Positions 49,475 through 61,028 of a stretch of DNA of 64,000 nucleotides are shown here, piece by piece. The notes beneath the pieces were generated by a model that did no database searches, had not been told where the DNA came from, and was given only the letters and a program-made list of their open reading frames with translations. Position numbers and translations under genes: made by a program. The stretch spans positions 1-64,000 of the forward strand of contig JASTWB010000066.1 of assembly GCA_032158295.1 (NCBI GenBank), given 5' to 3'. This DNA comes from Pycnopodia helianthoides (Eukaryota; Echinodermata; Asteroidea; Forcipulatida; Asteriidae). Positions within the stretch are counted from its first letter, which is position 1. Each line of letters opens with the position of its first letter.

Positions 49475-49498
49475 CTTTATACTGCGACCAGAGGATCC
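49475..49498 (-). promoter_or_regulatory. H2B promoter: GGATCC box and TATA box
   Basis: Minus strand GGATCC (49,493-49,498) followed by TATAAAG (49,475-49,481), about 82 bp before the ATG. The GATCC-then-TATA order is the arrangement described for sea urchin histone genes. Confidence 0.85.
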
Positions 49499-50133
49499 GG
49501 TGTCCAGTGGGCATTGTTCAAATTCGCGCCTCGCTGTGTGAGCAGTGAAGCGGTCCGATGATTGTCTAATTATTGCTGAACCCGACTCCACAGGGCGATC
49601 CCAATAGTTTCCCCTCCACGAAAAGTTACTATTATTATTTTATCAAAATAATAAACGAAATAGAAACTCAAATCAAGTGGAAGTGTGTAAGAATTCAACA
49701 AGCAATAATAGAGAATGTTGAATAAAAATGAAAGTGACACAAGCTCCTTGTTCCGATGTATTTGTGTATTTAAGCTTTAGTAAGAATACATTCAGTGTGC
49801 AGATGGTTTTCGAGAATGTATAAAACATAGAGACCAAAAACATCGCATAGAACGAATGGTTGGGCCAACGGGCTGAAAGTCACCCGCAGAAAGAAAGAAA
49901 CGACATAAAGAGACAGAAACTGTTATGTAACAGTTTACAGTTATATATAAATAGAGCAGTCGAACTTCATAATTCGACAAAAGAAACAAAGTGTTATCTA
50001 TTGAGGCTGACTTATCTTACTTATTTAACGAGGAGACCTAATATTGCGGCGTATAGCTATAATTCATTAATTTTTTATTTTGTAAAGAAAACGATGACAT
50101 TGGGCATGATTATAATCTCTTCCAAGAAGTGGT

Positions 50134-50149
50134 GGCTCTGAAAAGAGCC
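50134..50149 (-). terminator. H3 histone 3' stem-loop
   Basis: Consensus GGCTCTTTTCAGAGCC, 31 nt after the stop codon. Downstream element TTGGAAGAGAT fits U7 pairing. Confidence 0.95.
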
Positions 50150-50180
50150 GTTTTGATTAGTAGAAACGAGTTTTCATTTC

Positions 50181-50601
<421 letters not shown>

Positions 50602-50648
50602 TCACTGTTTTCCAAAGTTGTGTGTTCTGGTCCAATTCCCGAGCAGTT

Positions 50649-50708
50649 CTTAAAGGAATGGGATGTCCGTTGAAGGGTCACCCATGACAAAGGCGGAAAC
50701 GCGATTGG
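50649..50708 (-). promoter_or_regulatory. H3 promoter: CCAAT box and TTTAAG TATA variant
   Basis: Minus strand GGCCAATCGCG (CCAAT at 50,704-50,708) and, 48 bp closer to the gene, CCTTTAAG (50,649-50,656). No GATCC box was seen. A GGGCGGG GC box lies just upstream. Confidence 0.6.
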
Positions 50709-51195
50709 CCAGTGGCCTATCCCGCCCAAACCGCTTGAGTGGTCATCATGGGGCCGAATTTCACGGGGCTGCTCAAGCACCACCGGCCCAAAACAAAACG
50801 AAACTAAGCACCCTGAAAGGTTAAGCATCCTGAATAACATTTTACATGTACCATTGTGTGACCTATCGCGAGAAGAAAAGTGTTGAGGGAGGTTTTAGAA
50901 AAACCGGGGGAATTTGCAAACAGCTTTCAAACTTTAACAACTTGGTGGGATTCAAAATACGTGGATCATTGAAATAAAGACCCATCCATCCCCACTATTA
51001 GAGGAAATTGATTTATAAAATATCAGAAAAACATTTCAGGACTATAATTATATGCATGTTATATGGCTAGTGCCCCAGAGGTATTTTAGAACTACTTTTC
51101 GAGTGAAATAAACTGTAAATAATACCTAACGAAGGAATGGGGGATTTTAGGAAAACAAAAGGACAAGCTGTTTCTCTCTTTTTTGAACTTTTGGT

Positions 51196-51211
51196 GGCTC
51201 TGAAAAGAGCC
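51196..51211 (-). terminator. H4 histone 3' stem-loop
   Basis: Consensus GGCTCTTTTCAGAGCC; downstream purine tract AAAAAAGAGAGAAAC. Confidence 0.95.
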
Positions 51212-51246
51212 GTTGTTTTCGATGTGGGATTCTTGCACGGCACTGC

Positions 51247-51746
<500 letters not shown>

Positions 51747-51775
51747 TCATTGTTTATTTTCCCCTAACGGGGAGT

Positions 51776-51961
51776 GTGGGCCGATCCCGGCAGTAGTGCA
51801 AAACCGGGCCAACCCGTGGCCAGGACGGGCAAGCCCCTCTTCCAAGGCCGATCATCAAAAATCAGATTAATATACTTGCTGCTCAATGAACAGCATTTCA
51901 GATATTATTCTGAAAAGAACAGATACTACACATGATCTTAGCCAAAAGGCCGAGAAGCGAT
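51776..51961 (-). ncRNA. U2: U2 snRNA (repeat 6, one base short)
   Basis: 186 nt. Starts ATCGCTTCTCGGCC, contains the branch-point recognition GTAGTA and the Sm site ATTTTTG. Lacks one G in the GACGGGGCAAGCC segment compared with the repeat 8 copy. The 3' end is placed at GGCCCAC by comparison with other metazoan U2 RNAs. Confidence 0.93.
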
Positions 51962-52769
51962 ACTCACAAATATTCTCCAAAATAGTGCCGCCTCCGACTT
52001 GACACGAATCACACGAGATGCAATGTCACAAGAGGGCGCTGTAACCTTATTGACAACTCGCCACACAGGGGGAACATTCGGGTTGCAAAATATAGATCAA
52101 CTCCGACTGGACCCAACACAAGCGCTTACACGAAAACTGAAATTAAACCATATGTAAACGCATGGCATGCGTAGTTTAATGCCTATTCTAAGTTAATGTT
52201 GACATTGTACAGTGTTGCCTGGGTCGCGCGTTCTGTTTGCGCGTCAAGACAGTGTGCATTGCAAACGCGCAAAACACAACAATAGCGGGCAAAGCTCATT
52301 ACGCATAAGATCGTACATAGAAACGGCACGCCTGCACTGTGTGGTGTGCATAATACGTATACACGCACACACGCTACAGACGGTTCGCAAATTTGAATTT
52401 AAGAGTTTTATAGAGAAGGGGAGAATATGAAGAAAGAAACACAACAGGATGAAGGAAATAGGATGTAAATACAAAGACTATAGATAATAAAACCTCTCTA
52501 CTCATTGTGGGGGGATTTTGGTTGGTTGTGGCAAGCAATTTCGGTAGTATTTCGCGCACGTTATTTTCACCTTGTTTTATCTTGAAGCATTCTTAGGCTC
52601 TGTAGTCAACGTTTCATTTTTGCTTGCCTTCATTCGGACAATTTGTATGAAGTGATAAACGCGTTTGGTTATAATAATCTTGAAAGAAGTACATGATTGA
52701 GACCTTAAATTAACTTGGAGTATTATTTTAGACGTTCATGTTTAGAATCTCTCTTTGGATTAATGTGGT

Positions 52770-52784
52770 GGCTCCGTAAGAGCC
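52770..52784 (-). terminator. H2A histone 3' stem-loop, atypical 15 nt
   Basis: GGCTCTTACGGAGCC on the minus strand: either a 6-bp stem closed by a U-G pair with a 3-nt UAC loop, or a 5-bp stem with a 5-nt loop. The downstream element CCAAAGAGAGATTC is normal. Confidence 0.9.
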
Positions 52785-52815
52785 GTTTGGTTTAAATGTC
52801 TAGCAAATTCTGAAT

Positions 52816-53193
52816 CTAAGAGCTTGACTTGGCGGTCTTCTTGGGCAGCAGGACGGCTTGGATGTTGGGAAGTACACCGCCCTGGGCAATGGTGACACCG
52901 CTGAGCAACTTGTTCAACTCTTCGTCATTTCGGATTGCGAGCTGGAGATGACGGGGGTTGATTCTTGACTTCTTGTTGTCCCGAGCAGCATTGCCAGCAA
53001 GTTCCAGGATTTCTGCTGTCAGGTACTCCATGACTGCCGCCAAGTAGACAGGTGCCCCAGCACCCACACGCTGACCGTAGTTGCCCTTCTTCAAGTAGCG
53101 GTGGACTCTTCCTACGGGAAACTGAAGTCCGGCCCGTGAGGATCTGCTCTTAGCCTTGGTTCTGGCCTTTCCGCTCTTACCGCGTCCAGTCAT
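52816..53193 (-). CDS. H2A: Histone H2A (repeat 7)
   Basis: 125 residues, intact. Core nucleosome protein that pairs with H2B and carries the acidic patch. N-terminal tail [19 protein letters not shown]; histone fold from about residue 17; docking region [15 protein letters not shown]; short tail ending AKSSS with no SQ(E/D) motif, so this is canonical H2A and not H2A.X. The start was chosen at MTGRGK because all H2A proteins start there; an in-frame upstream extension continues through the leader and the CAA tract without stops and is not coding. Asn79 stands where most H2As have Ile ([10 protein letters not shown]). It shares its strand with H2B, which lies upstream about 970 bp away. Replication-dependent expression is inferred from the stem-loop and the lack of an intron. 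Confidence 0.97.
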   Translation of the reverse strand: MTGRGKSGKARTKAKSRSSRAGLQFPVGRVHRYLKKGNYGQRVGAGAPVYLAAVMEYLTAEILELAGNAARDNKKSRINPRHLQLAIRNDEELNKLLSGVTIAQGGVLPNIQAVLLPKKTAKSSS

Positions 53194-53286
53194 GGCTGTT
53201 TGTTGATATACTGAGCGAAGAAACTGAAAAGGCAAGCTGTGCGAATTGTACTTTGGTGGTAATGACACCGGGACTGTCAGGAGGGT

Positions 53287-53321
53287 ACTTATGGCGTTCA
53301 GGGGATCCTCAATGCACCAAT
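53287..53321 (-). promoter_or_regulatory. H2A promoter: CCAAT-reverse, GGATCC box, TATA variant
   Basis: On the minus strand: ATTGG (53,317-53,321), GGATCC (53,303-53,308), then CCATAAGT (53,287-53,294), a TATA variant about 95 bp before the ATG. A cap-like GTCATTACC lies about 20 bp further on. Confidence 0.7.
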
Positions 53322-53429
53322 CAGGTTTCTCCTCGCATGGACGCGCCGGGTTCAGCGGAGCATCCTCGGCGGGGTTGACCGCTGTAGTCCGGGGGATGAT
53401 TACTGTTGTCCCACCGACGGAAAACAAGA

Positions 53430-53457
53430 CGAAGAAGGAGAAGAAGGAGAAGAAGAA

Positions 53458-53510
<53 letters not shown>
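53430..53510. repeat. GAA / (CAA)n microsatellite, repeat 7
   Basis: GAAGAAGGAGAAGAAGG tract followed by about 16-17 uninterrupted CAA triplets (53,461-53,510). Located 240-320 bp upstream of the H2A ATG, just upstream of its promoter. Confidence 0.97.
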
Positions 53511-53654
53511 GCAACAAGAAAACCAAAGAAAAGTAATGCCGCGATATACCCGAAACTGACAAAACCCGTGTTCGTTTTTGTGTTGGTCTGAGTTAGCTAA
53601 CTTTCGGTCGTGAAGGTTGTTGTTGTAAGAGTATAGTAGTAAGACGCAATGACA

Positions 53655-53666
53655 CCCCCCCCCCCC
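53655..53666. repeat. 12-C tract in H2A-H2B spacer
   Basis: Run of 12 C in ACAC..CTAAAAG, present in every repeat at the same place (for example 1,686-1,696; 56,734-56,744; 61,870-61,881) with small length differences. Confidence 0.9.
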
Positions 53667-54113
53667 TAAAAGAAAGTAATAACAATAACGACATCGACAA
53701 AAATAGAAGCAAATAACAGAAGTTAAGTAAAGCGGCACTTACACACAAGGTTACGCCTCCATAAGTCCGAGTTTTGGGCCAGTCTCTTGGCGTGACTCGA
53801 TGTCACACAGTTGCATCAAGAACAATATGAAAGCCAGGCGTGGTCTTTGAACTCTTCCTATAAGCAGAAAAGAAAATACCCCAAAATATGTTTTAATAAG
53901 CGGTGCAAAATATTAACACGTTCTTCAAGAATCAAAATGATTGTTGTTTTGTATAGTTATCCTTAAAAACGGGGAGTATAGTAGAGTAGTAGAAAATTTC
54001 AATAGGGATTCTTTTCTTTTTAATCTTTCCTAAAATGATTTCCTTGTTAACCCTGTTGTTTTATAAGAACACACAACACGCATGTTATTTAGTCTCTCTT
54101 TGGGAAATGTGTT

Positions 54114-54129
54114 GGCTCTGAAAAGAGCC
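54114..54129 (-). terminator. H2B histone 3' stem-loop (repeat 7)
   Basis: Consensus 16-nt stem-loop, 30 nt after the H2B stop. Confidence 0.95.
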
Positions 54130-54158
54130 GTTTGGATTGTGCATGACCCCGAGTCAGC

Positions 54159-54527
54159 CTATTTTGAAGTCGTGTACTTGGTGACCGCCTTGGTGCCCTC
54201 GCTGACAGCATGCTTGGCCAGCTCACCGGGGAGAAGGAGACGGACTGCAGTCTGGACTTCCCGGCTTGTGATGGTCGATTTCTTGTTGTAGTGTGCCAAT
54301 CGAGAAGACTCGGCGGCAATGCGCTCAAAGATGTCGTTGACGAAGCTGTTCATGATGGACATGGCCTTGCTGGAAATACCCGTGTCGGGATGGACCTGCT
54401 TCATGACCTTGTAGATGTAAATACCGTAGCTCTCCTTGCGGCGACGTCGCCTCTTCTTGTCTGTTCGGAGCGGGCCCTTGGTGTTACCGGCTTTCTTCTG
54501 TCCCTTTCCACTTGCTTTGGGAGGCAT
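54159..54527 (-). CDS. H2B: Histone H2B (repeat 7)
   Basis: 122 residues, intact. Partner of H2A in the nucleosome. Tail [20 protein letters not shown] with the basic patch [10 protein letters not shown], then the histone fold [20 protein letters not shown] through [12 protein letters not shown], and the C-terminal helix ending VTKYTTSK, which contains the conserved Lys for ubiquitination (AVTKYT). The frame is open for 66 further codons upstream; the start MPPK was chosen because it matches other H2Bs, lies after the TATA box and follows a leader of about 50 nt. In this truncated repeat the upstream neighbour is not H3 but the spacer of the next unit. Confidence 0.97.
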   Translation of the reverse strand: MPPKASGKGQKKAGNTKGPLRTDKKRRRRRKESYGIYIYKVMKQVHPDTGISSKAMSIMNSFVNDIFERIAAESSRLAHYNKKSTITSREVQTAVRLLLPGELAKHAVSEGTKAVTKYTTSK

Positions 54528-54608
54528 GATGAGTAGAGTATTTCTTTCAAGCGTACTGAATAGGTGGACTAAATCAGGCTGATGGATGTAACACCGGATG
54601 ACGTTTAG

Positions 54609-54632
54609 CTTTATACTGCGACCAGAGGATCC
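54609..54632 (-). promoter_or_regulatory. H2B promoter GGATCC + TATAAAG (repeat 7)
   Basis: TATAAAG at 54,609-54,615 and GGATCC at 54,627-54,632, spacing identical to the other repeats, so the deletion upstream has left the proximal promoter whole. Confidence 0.85.
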
Positions 54633-55088
54633 GGTGTCCAGTGGGCATTGTTCAAATTCGCGCCTCGCTGTGTGAGCAGTGAAGCGGTCCGATGATTGTC
54701 TAATTATTGCTGAACCCGACTCCACAGGGCGATCCCAATAGTTTCCCCTCCACGAAAAGTTACTATTATTATTTTATCAAAATAATAAACGAAATAGAAA
54801 CTCAAATCAAGTGGAAGTGTGTAAGAATTCAACAAGCAATAATAGAGAATGTTGAATAAAAATGAAAGTGACACAAGCTCCTTGTTCCGATGTATTTGTG
54901 TATTTAAGCTTTAGTAAGAATACATTCAGTGTGCAGATGGTTTTCGAGAATGTATAAAACATAGAGACCAAAAACATCGCATAGAACGAATGGTTGGGCC
55001 AACGGGCTGAAAGTCACCCGCAGAAAGAAAGAAACGACATAAAGAGACAGAAACTGTTATGTAACAGTTTACAGTTATATATATAATA

Positions 55089-55091
55089 GAG
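55089..55091. other. Deletion junction between repeats 7 and 8
   Basis: TATATATAATAGAG of the H2B-H3 spacer joins GAGATGCAATG of the U2-H2A spacer, sharing GAG. The equivalents in the full unit are about 58,167 and 60,229. The next ~135 bp (55,092-55,225) carry many small differences from the other spacer copies (for example GACCCCCTCGCC for GACAACTCGCC), unlike the near-identical sequence elsewhere. Confidence 0.85.
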
Positions 55092-55846
55092 ATGCAATGC
55101 ACAAGAGAGGCGCTGTCAAACTTATTGACCCCCTCGCCAACAGGGGGGAACATTCGGGTTCGCCAAAATCTAGATCAAACTCGATGTACCCACACACAAG
55201 GCGCTAACACGAAAACTGAAATTTAACCATATGTAAACGCATGGCATGCGTAGTTTAATGCCTATTCTAAGTTAATGTTGACATTGTACAGTGTTGCCTG
55301 GGTCGCGCGTTCTGTTTGCGCGTCAAGACAGTGTGCATTGCAAACGCGCAAAACACAACAATAGCGGGCAAAGCTCATTACGCATAAGATCGTACATAGA
55401 AACGGCACGCCTGCACTGTGTGGTGTGCATAATACGTATACACGCACACACGCTACAGACGGTTCGCAAATTTGAATTTAAGAGTTTTATAGAGAAGGGG
55501 AGAATATGAAGAAAGAAACACAACAGGATGAAGGAAATAGGATGTAAATACAAAGACTATAGATAATAAAACCTCTCTACTCATTGTGGGGGATTTTGGT
55601 TGGTTGTGGCAAGCAATTTCGGTAGTATTTCGCGCACGTTATTTTCACCTTGTTTTATCTTGAAGCATTCTTAGCTCTGTAGTCAACGTTTCATTTTTGC
55701 TTGCCTTCATTCGGACAATTTGTATGAAGTGATAAACGCGTTTGGTTATAATAATCTTGAAAGAAGTACATGATTGAGACCTTAAATTAACTTGGAGTAT
55801 TATTTTAGACGTTCATGTTTAGAATCTCTCTTTGGATTAATGTGGT

Positions 55847-55861
55847 GGCTCCGTAAGAGCC
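55847..55861 (-). terminator. H2A 3' stem-loop, 15 nt (repeat 8)
   Basis: Same GGCTCTTACGGAGCC form as in repeats 7 and 9. Confidence 0.9.
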
Positions 55862-55892
55862 GTTTGGTTTAAATGTCTAGCAAATTCTGAAT

Positions 55893-56270
55893 CTAAGAGC
55901 TTGACTTGGCGGTCTTCTTGGGCAGCAGGACGGCTTGGATGTTGGGAAGTACACCGCCCTGGGCAATGGTGACACCGCTGAGCAACTTGTTCAACTCTTC
56001 GTCATTTCGGATTGCGAGCTGGAGATGACGGGGGTTGATTCTTGACTTCTTGTTGTCCCGAGCAGCATTGCCAGCAAGTTCCAGGATTTCTGCTGTCAGG
56101 TACTCCATGACTGCCGCCAAGTAGACAGGTGCCCCAGCACCCACACGCTGACCGTAGTTGCCCTTCTTCAAGTAGCGGTGGACTCTTCCTACGGGAAACT
56201 GAAGTCCGGCCCGTGAGGATCTGCTCTTAGCCTTGGTTCTGGCCTTTCCGCTCTTACCGCGTCCAGTCAT
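55893..56270 (-). CDS. H2A: Histone H2A (repeat 8)
   Basis: Identical in protein to the copy at 52,816-53,193 (125 residues). Stop TAG; the ATG at 56,268-56,270 is 75 nt downstream of another in-frame ATG, which lies in the leader and is not used by any known H2A. The leader holds TATCAACAAACAGCC just before the ATG. Confidence 0.97.
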   Translation of the reverse strand: MTGRGKSGKARTKAKSRSSRAGLQFPVGRVHRYLKKGNYGQRVGAGAPVYLAAVMEYLTAEILELAGNAARDNKKSRINPRHLQLAIRNDEELNKLLSGVTIAQGGVLPNIQAVLLPKKTAKSSS

Positions 56271-56504
56271 GGCTGTTTGTTGATATACTGAGCGAAGAAA
56301 CTGAAAAGGCAAGCTGTGCGAATTGTACTTTGGTGGTAATGACACCGGGGACTGTCAGGAGGGTACTTATGGCGTTCAGGGGGATCCTCAATGCACCAAT
56401 CAGGTTTCTCCTCGCATGGACGCGCCGGGTTCAGCGGAGCATCCTCGGCGGGGTTGACCGCTGTAGTCCGGGGGATGATTACTGTTGTCCCACCGACGGA
56501 AAAC

Positions 56505-56541
56505 AAGACGAAGAAGAGAAGAAAGGAGAAGAAGAAGAAAA

Positions 56542-56588
<47 letters not shown>
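56505..56588. repeat. GAA / (CAA)n microsatellite, repeat 8
   Basis: CAA part 56,545-56,588 (about 14-15 triplets), one or two fewer than repeats 7 and 9; the GAA part also differs (GAAGAGAAGAAAGGAG). Confidence 0.95.
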
Positions 56589-57191
56589 GCAACAAGAAAA
56601 CCAAAGAAAAGTAATGCCGCGATATACCCGAAACTGACAAAACCCGTGTTCGTTTTTGTGTTGGTCTGAGTTAGCTAACTTTCGGTCGTGAAGGTTGTTG
56701 TTGTAAGAGTATAGTAGTAAGACGCAATGACACCCCCCCCCCCCTAAAAGAAAGTAATAACAATAACGACATCGACAAAAATAGAAGCAAATAACAGAAG
56801 TTAAGTAAAGCGGCACTTACACACAAGGTTACGCCTCCATAAGTCCGAGTTTTGGGCCAGTCTCTTGGCGTGACTCGATGTCACACAGTTGCATCAAGAA
56901 CAATATGAAAGCCAGGCGTGGTCTTTGAACTCTTCCTATAAGCAGAAAAGAAAATACCCCAAAATATGTTTTAATAAGCGGTGCAAAATATTAACACGTT
57001 CTTCAAGAATCAAAATGATTGTTGTTTTGTATAGTTATCCTTAAAAACGGGGAGTATAGTAGAGTAGTAGAAAATTTCAATAGGGATTCTTTTCTTTTTA
57101 ATCTTTCCTAAAATGATTTCCTTGTTAACCCTGTTGTTTTATAAGAACACACAACACGCATGTTATTTAGTCTCTCTTTGGGAAATGTGTT

Positions 57192-57207
57192 GGCTCTGAA
57201 AAGAGCC
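57192..57207 (-). terminator. H2B 3' stem-loop (repeat 8)
   Basis: Consensus GGCTCTTTTCAGAGCC. Confidence 0.95.
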
Positions 57208-57236
57208 GTTTGGATTGTGCATGACCCCGAGTCAGC

Positions 57237-57605
57237 CTATTTTGAAGTCGTGTACTTGGTGACCGCCTTGGTGCCCTCGCTGACAGCATGCTTGGCCAGC
57301 TCACCGGGGAGAAGGAGACGGACTGCAGTCTGGACTTCCCGGCTTGTGATGGTCGATTTCTTGTTGTAGTGTGCCAATCGAGAAGACTCGGCGGCAATGC
57401 GCTCAAAGATGTCGTTGACGAAGCTGTTCATGATGGACATGGCCTTGCTGGAAATACCCGTGTCGGGATGGACCTGCTTCATGACCTTGTAGATGTAAAT
57501 ACCGTAGCTCTCCTTGCGGCGACGTCGCCTCTTCTTGTCTGTTCGGAGCGGGCCCTTGGTGTTACCGGCTTTCTTCTGTCCCTTTCCACTTGCTTTGGGA
57601 GGCAT
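57237..57605 (-). CDS. H2B: Histone H2B (repeat 8)
   Basis: Intact, 122 residues, same protein as at 54,159-54,527. ATG at 57,603-57,605, followed 82 bp upstream by TATAAAG (57,687-57,693) and GGATCC (57,705-57,710). Further upstream the promoter region holds GCGCGAATTTGAACAATGCC and ATTATTGCT, which may carry octamer- or CCAAT-like sites. Confidence 0.97.
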   Translation of the reverse strand: MPPKASGKGQKKAGNTKGPLRTDKKRRRRRKESYGIYIYKVMKQVHPDTGISSKAMSIMNSFVNDIFERIAAESSRLAHYNKKSTITSREVQTAVRLLLPGELAKHAVSEGTKAVTKYTTSK

Positions 57606-57686
57606 GATGAGTAGAGTATTTCTTTCAAGCGTACTGAATAGGTGGACTAAATCAGGCTGATGGATGTAACACCGGATGACGTTTAG

Positions 57687-57710
57687 CTTTATACTGCGAC
57701 CAGAGGATCC
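57687..57710 (-). promoter_or_regulatory. H2B promoter GGATCC + TATAAAG (repeat 8)
   Basis: TATAAAG 57,687-57,693, GGATCC 57,705-57,710; 11 bp between the two boxes. Confidence 0.85.
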
Positions 57711-58346
57711 GGTGTCCAGTGGGCATTGTTCAAATTCGCGCCTCGCTGTGTGAGCAGTGAAGCGGTCCGATGATTGTCTAATTATTGCTGAACCCGACTC
57801 CACAGGGCGATCCCAATAGTTTCCCCTCCACGAAAAGTTACTATTATTATTTTATCAAAATAATAAACGAAATAGAAACTCAAATCAAGTGGAAGTGTGT
57901 AAGAATTCAACAAGCAATAATAGAGAATGTTGAATAAAAATGAAAGTGACACAAGCTCCTTGTTCCGATGTATTTGTGTATTTAAGCTTTAGTAAGAATA
58001 CATTCAGTGTGCAGATGGTTTTCGAGAATGTATAAAACATAGAGACCAAAAACATCGCATAGAACGAATGGTTGGGCCAACGGGCTGAAAGTCACCCGCA
58101 GAAAGAAAGAAACGACATAAAGAGACAGAAACTGTTATGTAACAGTTTACAGTTATATATATAATAGAGCAGTCGAACTTCATAATTCGACAAAAGAAAC
58201 AAAGTGTTATCTATTGAGGCTGACTTATCTTACTTATTTAACGAGGAGACCTAATATTGCGGCGTATAGCTATAATTCATTAATTTTTTATTTTGTAAAG
58301 AAAACGATGACATTGGGCATGATTATAATCTCTTCCAAGAAGTGGT

Positions 58347-58362
58347 GGCTCTGAAAAGAGCC
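58347..58362 (-). terminator. H3 3' stem-loop (repeat 8)
   Basis: Consensus stem-loop, downstream CACCACTTCTTGGAAGAGAT. Confidence 0.95.
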
Positions 58363-58393
58363 GTTTTGATTAGTAGAAACGAGTTTTCATTTC

Positions 58394-59406
<1,013 letters not shown>

Positions 59407-59422
59407 GGCTCTGAAAAGAGCC
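59407..59422 (-). terminator. H4 3' stem-loop (repeat 8)
   Basis: Consensus stem-loop with AAAAAAGAGAGAAAC downstream. Confidence 0.95.
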
Positions 59423-59457
59423 GTTGTTTTCGATGTGGGATTCTTGCACGGCACTGC

Positions 59458-59987
<530 letters not shown>

Positions 59988-60174
59988 GTGGGCCGATCCC
60001 GGCAGTAGTGCAAAACCGGGCCAACCCGTGGCCAGGACGGGGCAAGCCCCTCTTCCAAGGCCGATCATCAAAAATCAGATTAATATACTTGCTGCTCAAT
60101 GAACAGCATTTCAGATATTATTCTGAAAAGAACAGATACTACACATGATCTTAGCCAAAAGGCCGAGAAGCGAT
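59988..60174 (-). ncRNA. U2: U2 snRNA (repeat 8)
   Basis: 187 nt, the best copy. Spliceosomal RNA that pairs with U6 (5' end ATCGCTTCTCGGCC) and with the intron branch point through GTAGTA (U2 nt 33-38). Stem IIa/IIb region CAGAATAATATCTG and TGCTGTTCATTGAGCAGCA; Sm site GATTTTTGAT; 3' stem-loops III and IV rich in GGCC pairs (GGCCACGGGTTGGCCCGG). Length fits the 186-191 nt usual for animals. Pol II transcription is inferred from the 3' box and absence of a T-run terminator. Confidence 0.96.
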
Positions 60175-60371
60175 ACTCACAAATATTCTCCAAAATAGTG
60201 CCGCCTCCGACTTGACACGAATCACACGAGATGCAATGTCACAAGAGGGCGCTGTAACCTTATTGACAACTCGCCACACAGGGGGGAACATTCGGGTTGC
60301 AAAATATAGATCAACTCCGACTGGACCCAACACAAGCGCTTACACGAAAACTGAAATTAAACCATATGTAA

Positions 60372-60386
60372 ACGCATGGCATGCGT
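60372..60386. repeat. 15-bp palindrome ACGCATG-G-CATGCGT
   Basis: Perfect 7-bp arms around one base, about 200 bp upstream of the U2 start; repeated at 52,152-52,166 and 55,238-55,252. Confidence 0.8.
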
Positions 60387-60449
60387 AGTTTAATGCCTAT
60401 TCTAAGTTAATGTTGACATTGTACAGTGTTGCCTGGGTCGCGCGTTCTG

Positions 60450-60487
60450 TTTGCGCGTCAAGACAGTGTGCATTGCAAACGCGCAAA
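60450..60487. repeat. Inverted repeat upstream of U2
   Basis: 9-bp arms TTTGCGCGT and ACGCGCAAA separated by 20 bases, about 280 bp upstream of U2. Conserved in all clean copies. Confidence 0.75.
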
Positions 60488-60982
60488 ACACAACAATAGC
60501 GGGCAAAGCTCATTACGCATAAGATCGTACATAGAAACGGCACGCCTGCACTGTGTGGTGTGCATAATACGTATACACGCACACACGCTACAGACGGTTC
60601 GCAAATTTGAATTTAAGAGTTTTATAGAGAAGGGGAGAATATGAAGAAAGAAACACAACAGGATGAAGGAAATAGGATGTAAATACAAAGACTATAGATA
60701 ATAAAACCTCTCTACTCATTGTGGGGGATTTTGGTTGGTTGTGGCAAGCAATTTCGGTAGTATTTCGCGCACGTTATTTTCACCTTGTTTTATCTTGAAG
60801 CATTCTTAGGCTCTGTAGTCAACGTTTCATTTTTGCTTGCCTTCATTCGGACAATTTGTATGAAGTGATAAACGCGTTTGGTTATAATAATCTTGAAAGA
60901 AGTACATGATTGAGACCTTAAATTAACTTGGAGTATTATTTTAGACGTTCATGTTTAGAATCTCTCTTTGGATTAATGTGGT

Positions 60983-60997
60983 GGCTCCGTAAGAGCC
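60983..60997 (-). terminator. H2A 3' stem-loop, 15 nt (repeat 9)
   Basis: GGCTCTTACGGAGCC, 32 nt after the H2A stop; same atypical form as the other copies. Confidence 0.9.
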
Positions 60998-61028
60998 GTT
61001 TGGTTTAAATGTCTAGCAAATTCTGAAT

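Larger units (their letters stand above)
51962..55090 (-). repeat. Histone-U2 repeat 7 (truncated: H2A and H2B only)
   Basis: Runs from the U2-H2A spacer (51,962-52,769) through H2A, the H2A-H2B spacer (53,194-54,113) and H2B into the H2B-H3 spacer (54,528-55,090), then joins directly to the U2-H2A spacer of repeat 8. About 2.06 kb holding H3, H4 and U2 is absent. H2A-to-H2A distance is 3,077 bp in place of 5,136. Confidence 0.9.
60175..60982 (-). other. U2-H2A spacer with U2 upstream region (repeat 9)
   Basis: About 810 bp. The first ~250 bp upstream of U2 should hold its proximal and distal promoter elements; I could not assign a PSE with confidence. It contains a 15-bp palindrome ACGCATGGCATGCGT (60,372-60,386) and an inverted repeat TTTGCGCGT/ACGCGCAAA (60,450-60,487). 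Short ORFs of 60-76 codons on both strands overlap each other and are not convincing genes. The end carries the H2A downstream element. Confidence 0.7.

Noticed and set aside
53400..53738. Poly-Leu, poly-Cys, poly-Thr and poly-Asn proteins over the CAA tract (also near 1,400, 16,400, 56,400 and 61,600)
   Set aside because: These are all six translations of one microsatellite and its flanks, without conserved sequence outside the repeat.
54210..54536. 108-codon plus-strand frame opposite H2B (also at 57,288 and 62,425)
   Set aside because: Antisense shadow of the H2B coding region. Its repetition reflects identical DNA copies, not selection.
55262..55553. 61-76 codon frames on both strands in the U2-H2A spacer, repeated in each unit
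   Set aside because: They overlap each other on opposite strands, lack known domains, and identical copies give no independent evidence of coding.
56270..56345. Longer H2A, H2B and H4 proteins using upstream in-frame ATGs (150, 188 and 156 codons)
   Set aside because: The extra residues are translated leader and promoter sequence. Known histones start at MTGRGK, MPPK and MSGRGK, and for H2B the extension crosses the TATA box.
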